Shown here piece after piece: positions 33,933-43,267 of a stretch of 64,000 nt of DNA. The notes under the pieces were generated by a model, which made no database searches, was not told the DNA's origin, and saw nothing but the letters and a program-made list of their open reading frames with translations. Origin of the DNA: an uncultured Collinsella sp. (GTDB lineage: Bacteria > Actinomycetota > Coriobacteriia > Coriobacteriales > Coriobacteriaceae). The stretch covers positions 1 to 64,000 of the forward strand of contig CABUTO010000001.1 of assembly GCA_902494535.1 (NCBI GenBank), written 5' to 3'. Positions within the stretch are counted from its first letter, which is position 1; each line of letters starts with the position of its first letter. A program made the translations under genes and the position numbers.

Positions 33933-35192
33933 ATGAAGATCGCTGTCGCCGGTACCGGCTACGTCGGCCTGTCCCTCGCCGTCCTGCTCTCGCAGCACAA
34001 CGAGGTCCACGCGCTGGACATCGTGCCCGAGAAGGTCGAGAAGATCAACAGCTACGTGTCGCCCATCCAGGACGACGAGATCGAGCGCTTCCTGGCGGAG
34101 GCCGAGGCGGGGGAGCGTCAGCTCGACCTGCGCGCCACGGTCGACGTGGCCGAGGCCTACACGGGCGCCGACTACGCCGTCATCGCCACGCCCACCAACT
34201 ACGACTCGGACAGGAACTTCTTCGACACGAGCTCCGTCGAGGCCGCCATCGCCGCCGTGCGCTCGGTGAACCCGGACGCCTGGATCGTCATCAAGTCGAC
34301 CATCCCCGTCGGCTACACCGCGGGCCTGCGCGAGAGGCTGGGCGACAGCAAGATCTTCTTCAGCCCGGAGTTCCTGCGCGAGAGCAAGGCACTATACGAC
34401 AACCTGCACCCCAGCCGCATCGTGGTCGGTGCGCCCAAGGAGGACGCCGACGCCGTCGCGGCTGCCGAGCGCTTCGCACGCCTGCTTGCCCAAGGGGCGG
34501 ACCCCGACGAGCTGGAGCGCGTGAACGCCGACGGAACTATCGGCATCCCCGAGCTCGTGTTGGGCACCACCGAGGCCGAGGCCGTCAAGCTCTTCGCCAA
34601 CACCTACCTTGCTCTGCGCGTGGCCTACTTCAACGAGCTCGACACCTACTGCGAGGTCCGCGGCCTCAACACCCGCGACGTCATCGACGGCGTGTGCCTG
34701 GAGCCGCGCATCTGCAGCCACTACAACAACCCCAGCTTCGGCTACGGCGGCTACTGCCTGCCCAAGGACACCAAGCAGCTCCTGGCCAACTACAGGGACG
34801 TGCCGCAGAACCTGATCGAGGCCATCGTGGAGGCCAACCGCACCCGCAAGGACTTCGTGGCAGACGAGGTGCTGCAGATGGTGTGGGACCGCGTGTACGC
34901 CGGCAAGGAGAAGCCGGTCGTGGGCGTCTACCGCCTGACGATGAAGTCCAACTCCGACAACTTCCGCGCGAGCTCCATCCAGGGCGTCATGAAGCGCGTG
35001 AAGGCAAAGGGCGTGCCCGTGGTGGTCTACGAGCCCACGCTGGACGCGCCGGAGTTCTTCGGTTCCGAGGTGACCCACGACCTGGAGGCCTTCAAGGCCG
35101 GCTGCGACGTTATCGTCGCCAACCGCTGGAGCGACGAGCTCGCTGACGTGGCGGACAAGGTCTATACGAGGGATCTGTTTAAGCGGGACTAG
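33933..35192 (+). CDS. ugd: UDP-glucose 6-dehydrogenase
   Basis: This 419-residue enzyme oxidises UDP-glucose to UDP-glucuronate with NAD. It has [20 protein letters not shown] at the N-terminus, [21 protein letters not shown] and [12 protein letters not shown], and the catalytic Cys in [27 protein letters not shown] [19 protein letters not shown] lies in the C-terminal domain. The ATG at 33933 follows TTGGAG. It ends the capsule operon ahead of a strong terminator. Two further fragments of its 3' end lie at 39050-39320 and 41851-41956. Confidence 0.95.
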   Translation: MKIAVAGTGYVGLSLAVLLSQHNEVHALDIVPEKVEKINSYVSPIQDDEIERFLAEAEAGERQLDLRATVDVAEAYTGADYAVIATPTNYDSDRNFFDTSSVEAAIAAVRSVNPDAWIVIKSTIPVGYTAGLRERLGDSKIFFSPEFLRESKALYDNLHPSRIVVGAPKEDADAVAAAERFARLLAQGADPDELERVNADGTIGIPELVLGTTEAEAVKLFANTYLALRVAYFNELDTYCEVRGLNTRDVIDGVCLEPRICSHYNNPSFGYGGYCLPKDTKQLLANYRDVPQNLIEAIVEANRTRKDFVADEVLQMVWDRVYAGKEKPVVGVYRLTMKSNSDNFRASSIQGVMKRVKAKGVPVVVYEPTLDAPEFFGSEVTHDLEAFKAGCDVIVANRWSDELADVADKVYTRDLFKRD

Positions 35193-35247
35193 GGGAGAGG
35201 GTTTCCAACCGTGATTTTTAGCCTTATCTACAAGTCGCATTGTTAAG

Positions 35248-35286
35248 AAAGAGGTCATATCGGCTAACGCCGATATGACCTCTTTT
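35248..35286. terminator. Strong bidirectional terminator after ugd
   Basis: A perfect 17-bp stem (AAAGAGGTCATATCGGC with its complement) around a TAAC loop ends in TTTT on the plus strand and has A residues at the start, so it can act in both directions. Confidence 0.85.
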
Positions 35287-35551
35287 GGTATAAGTCTGAT
35301 TCCTTTTGCAGCTGGTGGGCGATGCGTTGTATATAGCACGTTAAGCAACGAACACCATTTTCCCTGCTTTTAGCCTTGAGCACTAAGAACGGGACATCGC
35401 CCGTGCTGCAATCGACTGCGTCGGGCCTCTTGATCCAGCCCGACAGGCTTCCGACTTCGTGGCTCAGCCAATGCGTCAACTCCGCGTGGGTCATCCCAAA
35501 CAATTTGCAAAGCTCCATGCTTGCATTGGTGACGACGAGGTTGAAGTACAT
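35264..35551 (-). CDS. Small hypothetical protein, doubtful
   Basis: This open frame of up to 95 residues contains MELCKLFGMTHAELTHWLSH (helix-turn-helix-like), IKRPDAVDCSTGDVPFLVL and a CLTCY pair. It looks protein-like but has no ribosome-binding site at either candidate ATG, and its end lies inside the ugd terminator. It may be a gene fragment left by recombination. The rest of 35552-35727 shows only a good AAGGAGGGGG site before a 16-codon frame (35590-35640), which I do not trust. Confidence 0.3.
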   Translation of the reverse strand: MYFNLVVTNASMELCKLFGMTHAELTHWLSHEVGSLSGWIKRPDAVDCSTGDVPFLVLKAKSRENGVRCLTCYIQRIAHQLQKESDLYQKRSYRR

Positions 35552-35727
35552 AGCGGATCACGAGTGTGTAAGGAGGGGGCATCCGGATATGTCGGAGCTG
35601 GAAGAGACGGGTGAGTTGAACAAGAATACGGAGCGTTAGATTAGTCCGCACGGGTTGTTAGGCTAAGCTCGGATGTAGCCTTTGTTTATATTTGACGTCT
35701 TAACCTTCGATGTGAAAGAAGAGGTCT

Positions 35728-36594
35728 ATGCACCGTTTATCCAGCCGTTCCGTTCTCCCTATGATTCGCCTTGTCCGTGGTTTTAAAGAACAAAAGTGGG
35801 CTGAGCAGTTTTTGCGTGGCGATATATACATGAATACCCTAGGGTATTTTTGGAATGAGGGAAACGTGGAGCAGCAGGACTTTCTTGAGGGGGCCTGCGC
35901 ATCCTTTGACCCCCATATCATGCGGGGCTTTCCTAATGATTTACTCGATGTCCTTGCAAAAGAATCGTATGCAATACCGAGAGGCGCAGGCTACTGCAAT
36001 GTGTGCTGCTTTTCGTGCGTCCTCATTAAGCAAGTAGATACGAGAGTCGACTTAATTGAATTGCCCGATGCTGACCTTGACCTTGGTTCATGGATTGTGG
36101 TTATTGACAATCCCTGTGAACTTATATCTAGGCTTAGGGCAGCCGTTTTGAAATTGGGTTACGACTTTGTAGCTGCTCCGGTTGAATATAAGGATAGCGT
36201 TCAGTTGTATCCTTCTGAAGTTGTTAAATCATCAATGGATTTGAAATCTCATGATCCATTACCTGCTTATATGGTTTTTCCAAATGGGATTCCACATTTT
36301 AATGCAGGAGTGTTTGTAAAGAATATTCGTTATGCAAACCAAGTTGAATGGCGTATCGCGGTTAATAGGAATGAACAGTCATATGAGCCCTTAATTCTTA
36401 AGCTTGGCGATCTGACTGATATCGCTCATTTGACTAGGAGAAAGGAGCTTACTGAAGATTTGCAACGGGTGCACGGTTGTTCAATTCCCTATTTGACTAG
36501 AGGGTGCTTTGGCACGAAGACTTCTCAAGAACTTTCTCAGGATCTCTTTAAGTTAGGTAATGAGGAGGTTTTCATTACGCTGACAATTGGTTAG
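35728..36594 (+). CDS. Hypothetical protein, unrecognised
   Basis: This 288-residue soluble protein begins MHRLSSRSVLPMIRLVRGFK; a second possible start is the ATG at 35761. It contains WAEQFLRGDIYMNTLGYFWN, which resembles uncharacterised accessory-region proteins sharing a GxIYMNTLxYF motif, followed by DFLEGACASF. No catalytic site or membrane segment is seen. It lies at the start of the accessory island downstream of ugd, facing the large HEPN-motif gene. Lower GC than the capsule ends. Function unknown. Confidence 0.6.
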   Translation: MHRLSSRSVLPMIRLVRGFKEQKWAEQFLRGDIYMNTLGYFWNEGNVEQQDFLEGACASFDPHIMRGFPNDLLDVLAKESYAIPRGAGYCNVCCFSCVLIKQVDTRVDLIELPDADLDLGSWIVVIDNPCELISRLRAAVLKLGYDFVAAPVEYKDSVQLYPSEVVKSSMDLKSHDPLPAYMVFPNGIPHFNAGVFVKNIRYANQVEWRIAVNRNEQSYEPLILKLGDLTDIAHLTRRKELTEDLQRVHGCSIPYLTRGCFGTKTSQELSQDLFKLGNEEVFITLTIG

Positions 36595-36764
36595 TACTCA
36601 ATTGACCGGGATAAAAGGAGATACTACTGCTGGCCGATCTTGGTGCTTACATTCCATGCAATAGGTTTTTCGATTCCGGCAGAAGTGCCCTTAGTGTTGT
36701 CACTCGAGAAAAGTCCGGGCAGATGGCTCTTAATCAACCTGGTTCGGATCTGTCGTAATTGGAG
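36595..36764. other. Short gap between convergent genes
   Basis: No gene, clear terminator or repeat is visible between the two convergent hypothetical genes. Confidence 0.3.
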
Positions 36765-38810
36765 CTATTCAGACTCAGCATCACAGCCTGTATTACGCCT
36801 CTTCTCGATCAGCTTTTTAGCGAGTTCGAGGACGCTCTTGTCGTAATATGGCCAGTCTACGAAGTTTTCGAGGTACCCGCGGCCTGTTGCGGCCGACAGC
36901 TCATCGTTTATCTTGAGCGTAATCGCGACGAGCAAGGTCAACATGCGGTAGTAATCGGATTGAATTCCTTCCGCATCGGGGTCGGCGATCGGTGAATGCG
37001 CATGGTCGTATCTGTTCCTGAGACCCTGCGAGTTAGGGAAAGAGGCGTCGTTGAACATGTAATCGAGATATGCAGCCTCGTCGGGTGTGAACAGCTTGCC
37101 GCAGTACGACAGCATTTCGTCTGAGACAAGGCCATCGATGAGCGCTAAATCGCCGTCTCCGCATCCCCCAAGCGCAATTGCGCCATTATCCCAAACGGCC
37201 TTCAGGCAAATTGATCGAGGGGTTGGGGAGAGAGCGCCTGTTTCTTCGCACGCACTTACCAGCTGTCGGTCAACTAATTGCTGGAGCACCTCGGCGTATA
37301 CAGCATCATAATCGTCGAAGGTGACCATAGCATTCGAAATTAAATCGAAGAAGCAGCGAGCACGGTCGTTATGGCCTCTTCTGTATGTCAGCATGCACTG
37401 GTCGGAGAACAGATAGAATCCCCATCTGTTAAAGCAGGCTCCGTCGATTGCGTACTTTTTCTCAGAGAGCGCGTTGAGGGTTCCAAAAGTTTTAAAGCTT
37501 TCATAGGGGAAATAGTCTCCGTCGATTTTTCCAATCCTCGAATATATTGAATAGGATTTAACGGCGCGCTCAATCTCTGGCCCTATCGACTTGCATTTGT
37601 CGAGCCACGAAGCCCCGCTTGACGGCAGCGCCAAGCTGAATCCACTGATTGAGTATTCCTCTGCAAAATAAACGTTGTACGTCCATTCGAGTGCATCTTC
37701 GAGCCTTTTACCTCGGCTTTCGAGGAAATTCGCGTATGCTACAACTTCGACATTGGCGAGAGATTCCCGCATGTTGGAGATCGTATTCATTCGGTATTCC
37801 CCCAGCACGTGGGAACCCAGCATCGCAAGCAGGCCGCTCTCCTCGTGGGAGTGAGCAGGCGAGGCCATGAGACCGCTTCGGTCTACTACGTCCAGTAGGT
37901 ATCTGCAATTGTTCATGATGCTTGCGTGATCGGTGTATTTACCGAGCCACGTTTCGCCAAAGCTGTAGGTCAAAGTTAGGCCGTTGACCTTTATTCCCTT
38001 GCAAGCAATCTGTTCAGGGTCGATTTGTACACCGGCTCCGTACTCAAGCCTAGCGCCTTGTCGGAATAGCTCATTCATTGCCTTATCGTGGGCCTGCTTT
38101 GCGCGCACTTTGACGTCCGGCGACGGAGAGAATCTGCATTTTGTTGCGCCGGAAGGCCAATTGAAAAGGGCCTCCATATAATTCGGGTTGGCGCGCTGGT
38201 CGTCAAGGTAGCCTGCCATTATCGAATCGAAGTCGCCCTGGGAAAAGCATTTGGGTAGGTAGATTGCGTTCTGGCTCCTTGATTCCGTCGCGTACTCGCG
38301 AATGAGCAGCTCAGCGGAATAATAAGGGTTGTCAACTAGTGATTTTCTTATCTCTGCATCGAATAATTTGACGAGCTTTTCGTTCTCCAAGATAGGAGCT
38401 AGGCATTCGATGTGCCTCGAGAGAAGTTCGTCAATTTCCTCGCCGGATATCATCTTCTCTGCGCCGCAAGCGTGCACCAGGTCCCAGAACTGAGTGGCGT
38501 ACTGCATCTCGAGTTCCTCGTAAATACCGAGGATTCCCGAAGACGCGAGCGTCTCTCTCGTATGCTTGCAAGCATTCGCGAAGAGTGCAGAAACAACACT
38601 TGCAACATCAATGTCTTCGGCTTTCTCGAACAATTCAGGGACCGTTTCGAATGTGAGCTTGAGTTGATGTGCCTCTATTGCGTCGTTAATCGTCGCGATT
38701 TGATTGTGAGGCCCCTCCTTCAGGATATAAAGACATCGGTCTATGAAAACTCCTACGGCCCAGTCACTGCGGTCATAGGAAACGATCCTAGTCTGGTTGA
38801 ATTCTCGCAA
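36765..38810 (-). CDS. Large hypothetical protein with C-terminal HEPN-type motif
   Basis: This 681-residue soluble protein is mostly helical by composition. Near residue 605 it has FPNSQGLRNRYDHAHSP, an RNxxxH motif (Rx4H) followed by a helix (YYRMLTLLVAITLKINDEL). That is the active-site layout of HEPN RNases such as the DUF4209-like and Abi proteins. No other domain is recognised. The TTG start follows GAGAAAGG. Its upstream partner gene is truncated where a ugd fragment begins (about 39050), so the original operon is incomplete. A defence or toxin role is inferred from motif and island context. Confidence 0.65.
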   Translation of the reverse strand: MREFNQTRIVSYDRSDWAVGVFIDRCLYILKEGPHNQIATINDAIEAHQLKLTFETVPELFEKAEDIDVASVVSALFANACKHTRETLASSGILGIYEELEMQYATQFWDLVHACGAEKMISGEEIDELLSRHIECLAPILENEKLVKLFDAEIRKSLVDNPYYSAELLIREYATESRSQNAIYLPKCFSQGDFDSIMAGYLDDQRANPNYMEALFNWPSGATKCRFSPSPDVKVRAKQAHDKAMNELFRQGARLEYGAGVQIDPEQIACKGIKVNGLTLTYSFGETWLGKYTDHASIMNNCRYLLDVVDRSGLMASPAHSHEESGLLAMLGSHVLGEYRMNTISNMRESLANVEVVAYANFLESRGKRLEDALEWTYNVYFAEEYSISGFSLALPSSGASWLDKCKSIGPEIERAVKSYSIYSRIGKIDGDYFPYESFKTFGTLNALSEKKYAIDGACFNRWGFYLFSDQCMLTYRRGHNDRARCFFDLISNAMVTFDDYDAVYAEVLQQLVDRQLVSACEETGALSPTPRSICLKAVWDNGAIALGGCGDGDLALIDGLVSDEMLSYCGKLFTPDEAAYLDYMFNDASFPNSQGLRNRYDHAHSPIADPDAEGIQSDYYRMLTLLVAITLKINDELSAATGRGYLENFVDWPYYDKSVLELAKKLIEKRRNTGCDAESE

Positions 38811-38812
38811 CG

Positions 38813-39049
38813 CTAACCTTTCTCGCGTAGTGTCGACTGCACAAGAATAACGCGTGTTCGACTTCGTCGGTGGTCAACGAAGGCGCCTAGCGGGGTTCCG
38901 ATGTAAAGCTGATAGACCTTGAGGCCTCCGCCGCAAACTGTTCTTCCCCTTATGATGTCAGACGTGATGAGTGTGCGTCGTCGGTCAAAGAGGGCCCTGC
39001 CGATTAGGTTGCTGCCATCAAAGGCCACCGAAGTGCACGCCAGCGTCAC
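38813..39049 (-). pseudogene. 3' remnant of a gene cut off by a ugd fragment
   Basis: The minus-strand frame encodes a protein-like end (FDGSNLIGRALFDRRR, GGGLKVYQLYIGTPLGAFVD, SRTRVILVQSTLREKG), then stops 2 bases before the start of the 681-residue gene. Read upstream, the same frame becomes the antisense of ugd from about 39050. The N-terminal part is therefore lost at that junction. It was probably the first gene of a two-gene unit with the HEPN-motif protein. Confidence 0.55.
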
Positions 39050-39320
39050 CACTAGAAGTCCAACTCCAACAACTTCCGTGCGCTCAATCCAGGGCGTAAT
39101 GAAGTTCGTGAGGGCCAAGGGCGTGCCCGTGGTGGTCAACGAGCCCACGCTGGACGCGCCGGAGTTCTTCGGCTCCGAGGTGAACCACGACCTGGAGGCC
39201 TTCAGGGCCGGCTGCGACGTGATCGCCGCCAACCGCTGGAGCGACGAGCTCGCGGACGTGGCGGACAAGGTGTACACGAGGAATCTGTTTAAGCGGGACT
39301 AGGGGAGAGGGTTTCCCGAG
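39050..39320 (+). pseudogene. Second copy of the ugd 3' end
   Basis: This segment repeats about 84 codons of ugd (KSNSDN-type to the stop) plus its downstream flank GGGGAGAGGGTTTCC. Differences include [16 protein letters not shown] versus [16 protein letters not shown] and NHDLEAFRAG versus [10 protein letters not shown]. It has no start or NAD domain. The allele differs from the intact gene, so it was acquired or diverged rather than freshly duplicated. Confidence 0.85.
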
Positions 39321-39427
39321 CTAGCCGAGTTCACCCTGCAGTAAATTAATCTTTCATGAAAATGTGCACGCATCAGCTAAGGCAATGAGTGCACATTTTT
39401 GTTCTATTGACTCATAAAGGAGAACTT
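39321..39427 (+). terminator. Terminator-like hairpin after the ugd fragment
   Basis: ATGAAAATGTGCACGCATC and its near complement GAGTGCACATTTTTGTT around 39355-39404 form a stem (AAAATGTGCAC/GTGCACATTTT) followed by a T-rich run. No gene is in this stretch. Confidence 0.55.
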
Positions 39428-39774
39428 TTAGGATTTAATAATGACGGTTTCAATAGATTGGCCCTCAAGCAGCGCCCCTCCATAGCGAATGATTAAATCG
39501 GTGACCAGAATCGCTTTTAGAGAATGCTCCAAGGTGTCGAACTCGGTCTGCTTGCCGTGGCATATTTGATTCCGCAAGGGATTATGGGCTGCCAAAGCAT
39601 TATCCATGCTGTTGATAAGCGTAATGTCTATAAGGTAATTAATTGCACTATCAAACGTCAGCCAGCCATTTTCAGAGGTAACCAGCATCAAAAGGACCTT
39701 GTCCTTAATATTTCTCAGTTTTCTACGCTTTCCTTCCGAATATAAAGAATCTACTCGGTGCCGTTTGGCAAATT
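39428..39774 (-). pseudogene. HEPN-motif protein, C-terminal part, split by an IS element
   Basis: This minus-strand piece continues the frame broken at 40951. It encodes FAKRHRVDSLYSEGKRRKLR, LVTSENGWLTFDSAINYLID and then AAHNPLRNQICHGKQTEF, an Rx4H (HEPN) motif with the following conserved helix (LEHSLKAILVTDLII). Removing the IS and one copy of TATCGAAA gives one uninterrupted frame of 381 codons. As found, it lacks its own start. Confidence 0.85.
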
Positions 39775-39782
39775 TATCGAAA
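39775..39782. repeat. Target site duplication (TATCGAAA), left copy
   Basis: Identical to 40951-40958 on the other side of the IS. Confidence 0.88.
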
Positions 39783-40950
39783 TCTGACAGTCTAGGAAAC
39801 GGGTGATGGATTCGCTATGTCGAGCTGCGGAAACGCGCCTCGGTGAGCAGCAAATGGCGAACCACCCTTGCGGTCTCGGGCCATCTCTCGGAGTCCTGCT
39901 TGACCCTGAACAGGTAAACGAACCAGTTGAGGTACGACTGGAGGTTCGACATCGACATGCCCGTGAACCTCCAGAGGTACCGCTTGAGCCAGGAGCAGAG
40001 GTTGTTCACCATGGCCATCCGCTCCAGGTAGACCGGGTCGTTGACGTCGGCCCTGTGCGCCTCCTCGGCGCAGCCCGACTCGCGGATCAGCGCGCCGTGC
40101 GCCCTCTCCCTGTCGTGGACGACCAGGCTCCCCTCGGCGATATGCCCGCCGAGCGCCCCCAGCACCCTCGCCGAGCTGGGCTTTCCGCGGCCGCACACCA
40201 CGGCGACCGGGTTCTTGTGCACGTCGATGGCGACCGCTATGCAGACCTTCTGGCGGGACAGCCCGCGCTTCCTCGCCACGCCGTACCCAAGATGCAGGTC
40301 GGTGTCGTTCACGTAGGTCTCGTCTATCCAGACCAGGTCGCGCAGGACGATGCGGTCCTGGTAGCCGTCGACGGCGGCCATCACGCGGTGGCGCCACTCC
40401 CATGCCGTCTGGTGGGTTATGCCCAGCTCCTCGGCCATGGCGTCAAGGGGCACGTTGAACCGCATGAGGCCGATGAAGCGGCACCAGGTCGCCATGTCGG
40501 ATTTGGACCCCTCAAGCACCGTGCCGGTGAGCGAGGTGAACCTGGCCCCGCAGGCGCGGCAGCGCCAGCGCTGGACCCCTCCGGCGGTCCTCCCGTCCCT
40601 GAAGGGCGAGGCCGCGCGGCAGGAGGGGCAGGCGGGGTCGGTGCGGTAGAGGTCGGCGGCCTCGGCGAGGGTGCCGAAGCCGTGCTTCTCGCGGCAGCAC
40701 CGCTCGTCGACGGCCCGGCGGAGGAGCTCGAAGTCCCCCTCGTCGAGCGCCGCGACGGCGTCCGCGAAGGCGCTGTGTCGGTTCATCTGGGCGTTCCCGT
40801 CCGCAGCGGGGCCCACCCGGCGGGATTGTCGCCAAACAAGAGCCGGGTGAGCTCCGCTGCAAATTCTCGTTTGGCGGGAACAGGATAGCACGGCGCGCCC
40901 GGCGGACCATGTCGGGGCCGGATCCATCACCCGTTTCCTAGACTGTTAAA
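39783..40950. mobile_element. IS1595-type insertion sequence, 1,168 bp
   Basis: The ends match as inverted repeats: ACAGTCTAGGAAACGGGTGA from 39787 and its complement up to about 40946. An 8-bp duplication TATCGAAA flanks the element. It contains a single transposase gene and no passengers. It interrupts a HEPN-motif gene. It is distinct in sequence and size from the passenger-carrying element at 29210. Confidence 0.88.
39815..40786 (-). CDS. IS1595-family transposase
   Basis: This 323-residue protein has zinc-ribbon Cys pairs (CPSCRAASPF and CRACGARFT), a helix-turn-helix (LDAMAEELGITHQTAWEWRH), then a DDE domain with VWIDETYVNDTDLH, VVHDRERAHGALI and NNLCSWLKRYLWRFTGMSMS. The start at 40786 is chosen because the product begins just before the conserved N-terminal helix; the frame is open further upstream to 40930. 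Very GC-rich compared with the gene it interrupts. Confidence 0.88.
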   Translation of the reverse strand: MNRHSAFADAVAALDEGDFELLRRAVDERCCREKHGFGTLAEAADLYRTDPACPSCRAASPFRDGRTAGGVQRWRCRACGARFTSLTGTVLEGSKSDMATWCRFIGLMRFNVPLDAMAEELGITHQTAWEWRHRVMAAVDGYQDRIVLRDLVWIDETYVNDTDLHLGYGVARKRGLSRQKVCIAVAIDVHKNPVAVVCGRGKPSSARVLGALGGHIAEGSLVVHDRERAHGALIRESGCAEEAHRADVNDPVYLERMAMVNNLCSWLKRYLWRFTGMSMSNLQSYLNWFVYLFRVKQDSERWPETARVVRHLLLTEARFRSST

Positions 40951-41746
40951 TATCGAAAACTTCTTCCTGTTCTTCATTAAGCGCCTTGCCATCAGGTGCA
41001 TACTTTACTATCAGACCTTCAAAAATATTCATGAGCAATGAAACACTACCTTCGTAGTCTTGCTTCCGATGTCGCTCCAAAGCGCTGACGAGTAGCCGCA
41101 TTTCCCCCTTAGAAATTTCTTCATGGCTTTCCCATATCGCTCTGGTCTCATCTAGCCACTGTTCATCAAGGCACTCAAATGCGATCTGGTCAACGCGCGA
41201 CTTCAGGACCTCATCAGGCTCATCATCCGGTAAAGAATCAATTTCATCGCACGCTTTTGGATTATCGACGAGATACATTGGCCACTGAGTCTTAGTAAGA
41301 ACAGACATCCTATTAAGTTTAATGGCGATAGGCTTAAAGGCGTTGACAATCCCGCTTAATTCAATTTTCTCAGTCGCGGCTTTTACTACCTTTGCGACTT
41401 GCTCCATTGCAGCATGAACCGACCGGAGAGCAGCGCTATAGTCAATCTGGTTATACAGCGGTGCCATTGAGTTGTCCAGAGCCCTACTGACGCGTTCCAC
41501 ATACTTGCGTTGCAGCTCAATTGCTGCACCATTATCCAGAGTGAATTGTAGCTGAGCTATGTTACGAGCTTGCTTACTGGCAGTTTTCATAGCCGCCTCT
41601 TTTCGAGGTGATGTTTCTTTCCGAGATATATCCGATTCGAGTTGAGTCCCCGATTTTGACAATTCGAATTGCTGACAACCTTCCTTATCCGATCGGGGGT
41701 CAGTTTTCGGAATAGCAGTGTCATGGGACTTAGGATGAGATGTCAT
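40951..41746 (-). pseudogene. HEPN-motif protein, N-terminal part, split by an IS element
   Basis: About 265 residues begin MTSHPKSHDTAIPKTDPRSD behind an AAGGG site. Coiled or helical regions follow (IELQRKYVERVSRALDNSMA, SALRS-type segments). The last part, LLVSALERHRKQDYEGSVSL, is typical of the region before a C-terminal HEPN domain in uncharacterised proteins. The frame enters the IS and stops at 40946. With the 39428-39774 part the original protein had 380 residues. Confidence 0.82.
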
Positions 41747-41850
41747 ACGTTGCCCTTTTCCTCTAAGAACATCAATATCGAGATAAGCTGTTGACGTCGA
41801 TATAATTTAGCTAATTATATCGGCCTGGATTGACCAACCCCGGCCGACCG

Positions 41851-41956
41851 GAAGCCGAAGCCGGGCGAGGTCGTGTACGGCCTGTCGATGAAGTCCAACT
41901 CTGACAACTTCCGCGCGAGCTCTATTCAGGACGTCATGAAGCGCGTGAATGCAAAG
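41851..41956 (+). pseudogene. Third fragment of ugd
   Basis: About 35 codons resemble the ugd C-terminal domain, [20 protein letters not shown], followed by [11 protein letters not shown]. The [10 protein letters not shown] wording belongs to a different allele from both other copies. It has neither start nor end. It lies between the split HEPN gene and the next operon. The remaining bases of 41747-42112 show no gene. Confidence 0.75.
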
Positions 41957-42112
41957 CTTAAGTTATATGGGCAATACGATGGCCTCATCATCTACAGCGA
42001 CATAATTAGTTTGGCATAAATAATTGAACCCTCACGCTTTTCCTGAAGCTGAACGACAAGTTTTACTTAGTATATAGAGCTAACTAAAACATGGATATTA
42101 AGGAGCGCTTTC

Positions 42113-43186
42113 ATGAATCATTCGAGCGAGATAATTTCAAGCCCATTGTACGTTGCTCCTTCCTGGCGCTGGAATGAAGTACCGAAGTTTTCTTTTTCGA
42201 ACTGCAGCCTAGTTTCTTATATGCCGAATACCGACTGCAGATTTCCCGTCAGCAAAATCAGAGATTCTCTTGACTCGTCAACAATTGAATGTCTGATTTC
42301 ATTGGGACGTATGCAGGGGTCATTTGAACGCATTGCCGCATGCTGGTCAGATTATGCGACCGCACGCACGGATCTCTTAATGAGATGTGATTTATCACGC
42401 GATGAGGCCATTAAAGTGAGATATAACGCCAACTGCACTGATTATATGCGCGATTGCGTTTACTACGCTCATGGATTTATATCCAAAGCCCTTCGTTTTT
42501 CGGCGGTGGTAAAAGAGTGCACCACCAGTATTACTAGACTGAACAGCACTTTGGCTAATGAGGCCCATTCATCTGATTGGGTTAAGCTAAAAGAGATCCT
42601 CGAAGCTGAGCCATTTGTAGTTCTGCTTTCGGCAATACGCAATGCAAGCGAACATAACGACGGCTACATAAGTCCCGTCAACTATTCCTCACAAGATCAA
42701 ACATTTGGACTTGCGATTAATCTTGAATCTGGAATTGTTAGTGACAGGAACAATATATCGATGTTTCGTCGCACTTCAATTAATCAAGATGGAAGAACCA
42801 TGCTCGACTGGTTAGATTCATTCTGCCAAGAGCGATATCAACAAGGAAAGATGCCCTTCCTGTCTTTTGCATCCTTCTATCAGACCGTTTCTGACTATAT
42901 AGCCGTTGAGGGTCTAGCATTTCTGGATACATTTTGCGCTCTGTGCCGAGAGCAGACAACCGAGGTTTTTAATTTATTGGATCTAATAGACGATAATCAT
43001 TCAATTGGACTATTTGTTGATATCGCAAGAGGCGCGAATCCCAATGAAAGACCATTCAATTGGTATATGTCAGATAGATTGTATCCATTAATGAACGCCG
43101 CGCAGTTTGATGAACTTTGCGACTCACTTGCTGATTTATTATGTGACAGCATAGACGCTCAAACTAAGTCAGTTAAACCACAATGA
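42113..43186 (+). CDS. HEPN-motif protein, first gene of a four-gene unit
   Basis: This 357-residue soluble protein carries FVVLLSAIRNASEHNDGYIS near residue 180: RNASEH is an Rx4H motif preceded by a hydrophobic helix, as in HEPN RNases. The rest is helical with no recognised domain (FLDTFCALCREQTTEVFNLL, NPNERPFNWYMSDRLY). AAGGAGCGC lies before the ATG. It is followed after 82 bases by an EEP-fold nuclease gene and two more genes that overlap. No membrane segment. Its role in RNA cleavage during defence is inferred from motif and context. Confidence 0.65.
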   Translation: MNHSSEIISSPLYVAPSWRWNEVPKFSFSNCSLVSYMPNTDCRFPVSKIRDSLDSSTIECLISLGRMQGSFERIAACWSDYATARTDLLMRCDLSRDEAIKVRYNANCTDYMRDCVYYAHGFISKALRFSAVVKECTTSITRLNSTLANEAHSSDWVKLKEILEAEPFVVLLSAIRNASEHNDGYISPVNYSSQDQTFGLAINLESGIVSDRNNISMFRRTSINQDGRTMLDWLDSFCQERYQQGKMPFLSFASFYQTVSDYIAVEGLAFLDTFCALCREQTTEVFNLLDLIDDNHSIGLFVDIARGANPNERPFNWYMSDRLYPLMNAAQFDELCDSLADLLCDSIDAQTKSVKPQ

Positions 43187-43267
43187 ATTAGTCAATGATG
43201 AACACGGAAGCGCAGGGTATATTAAAGCTGATGAGGTTTGAGCTCATAAGGACAGCCAGGTGAGGTT

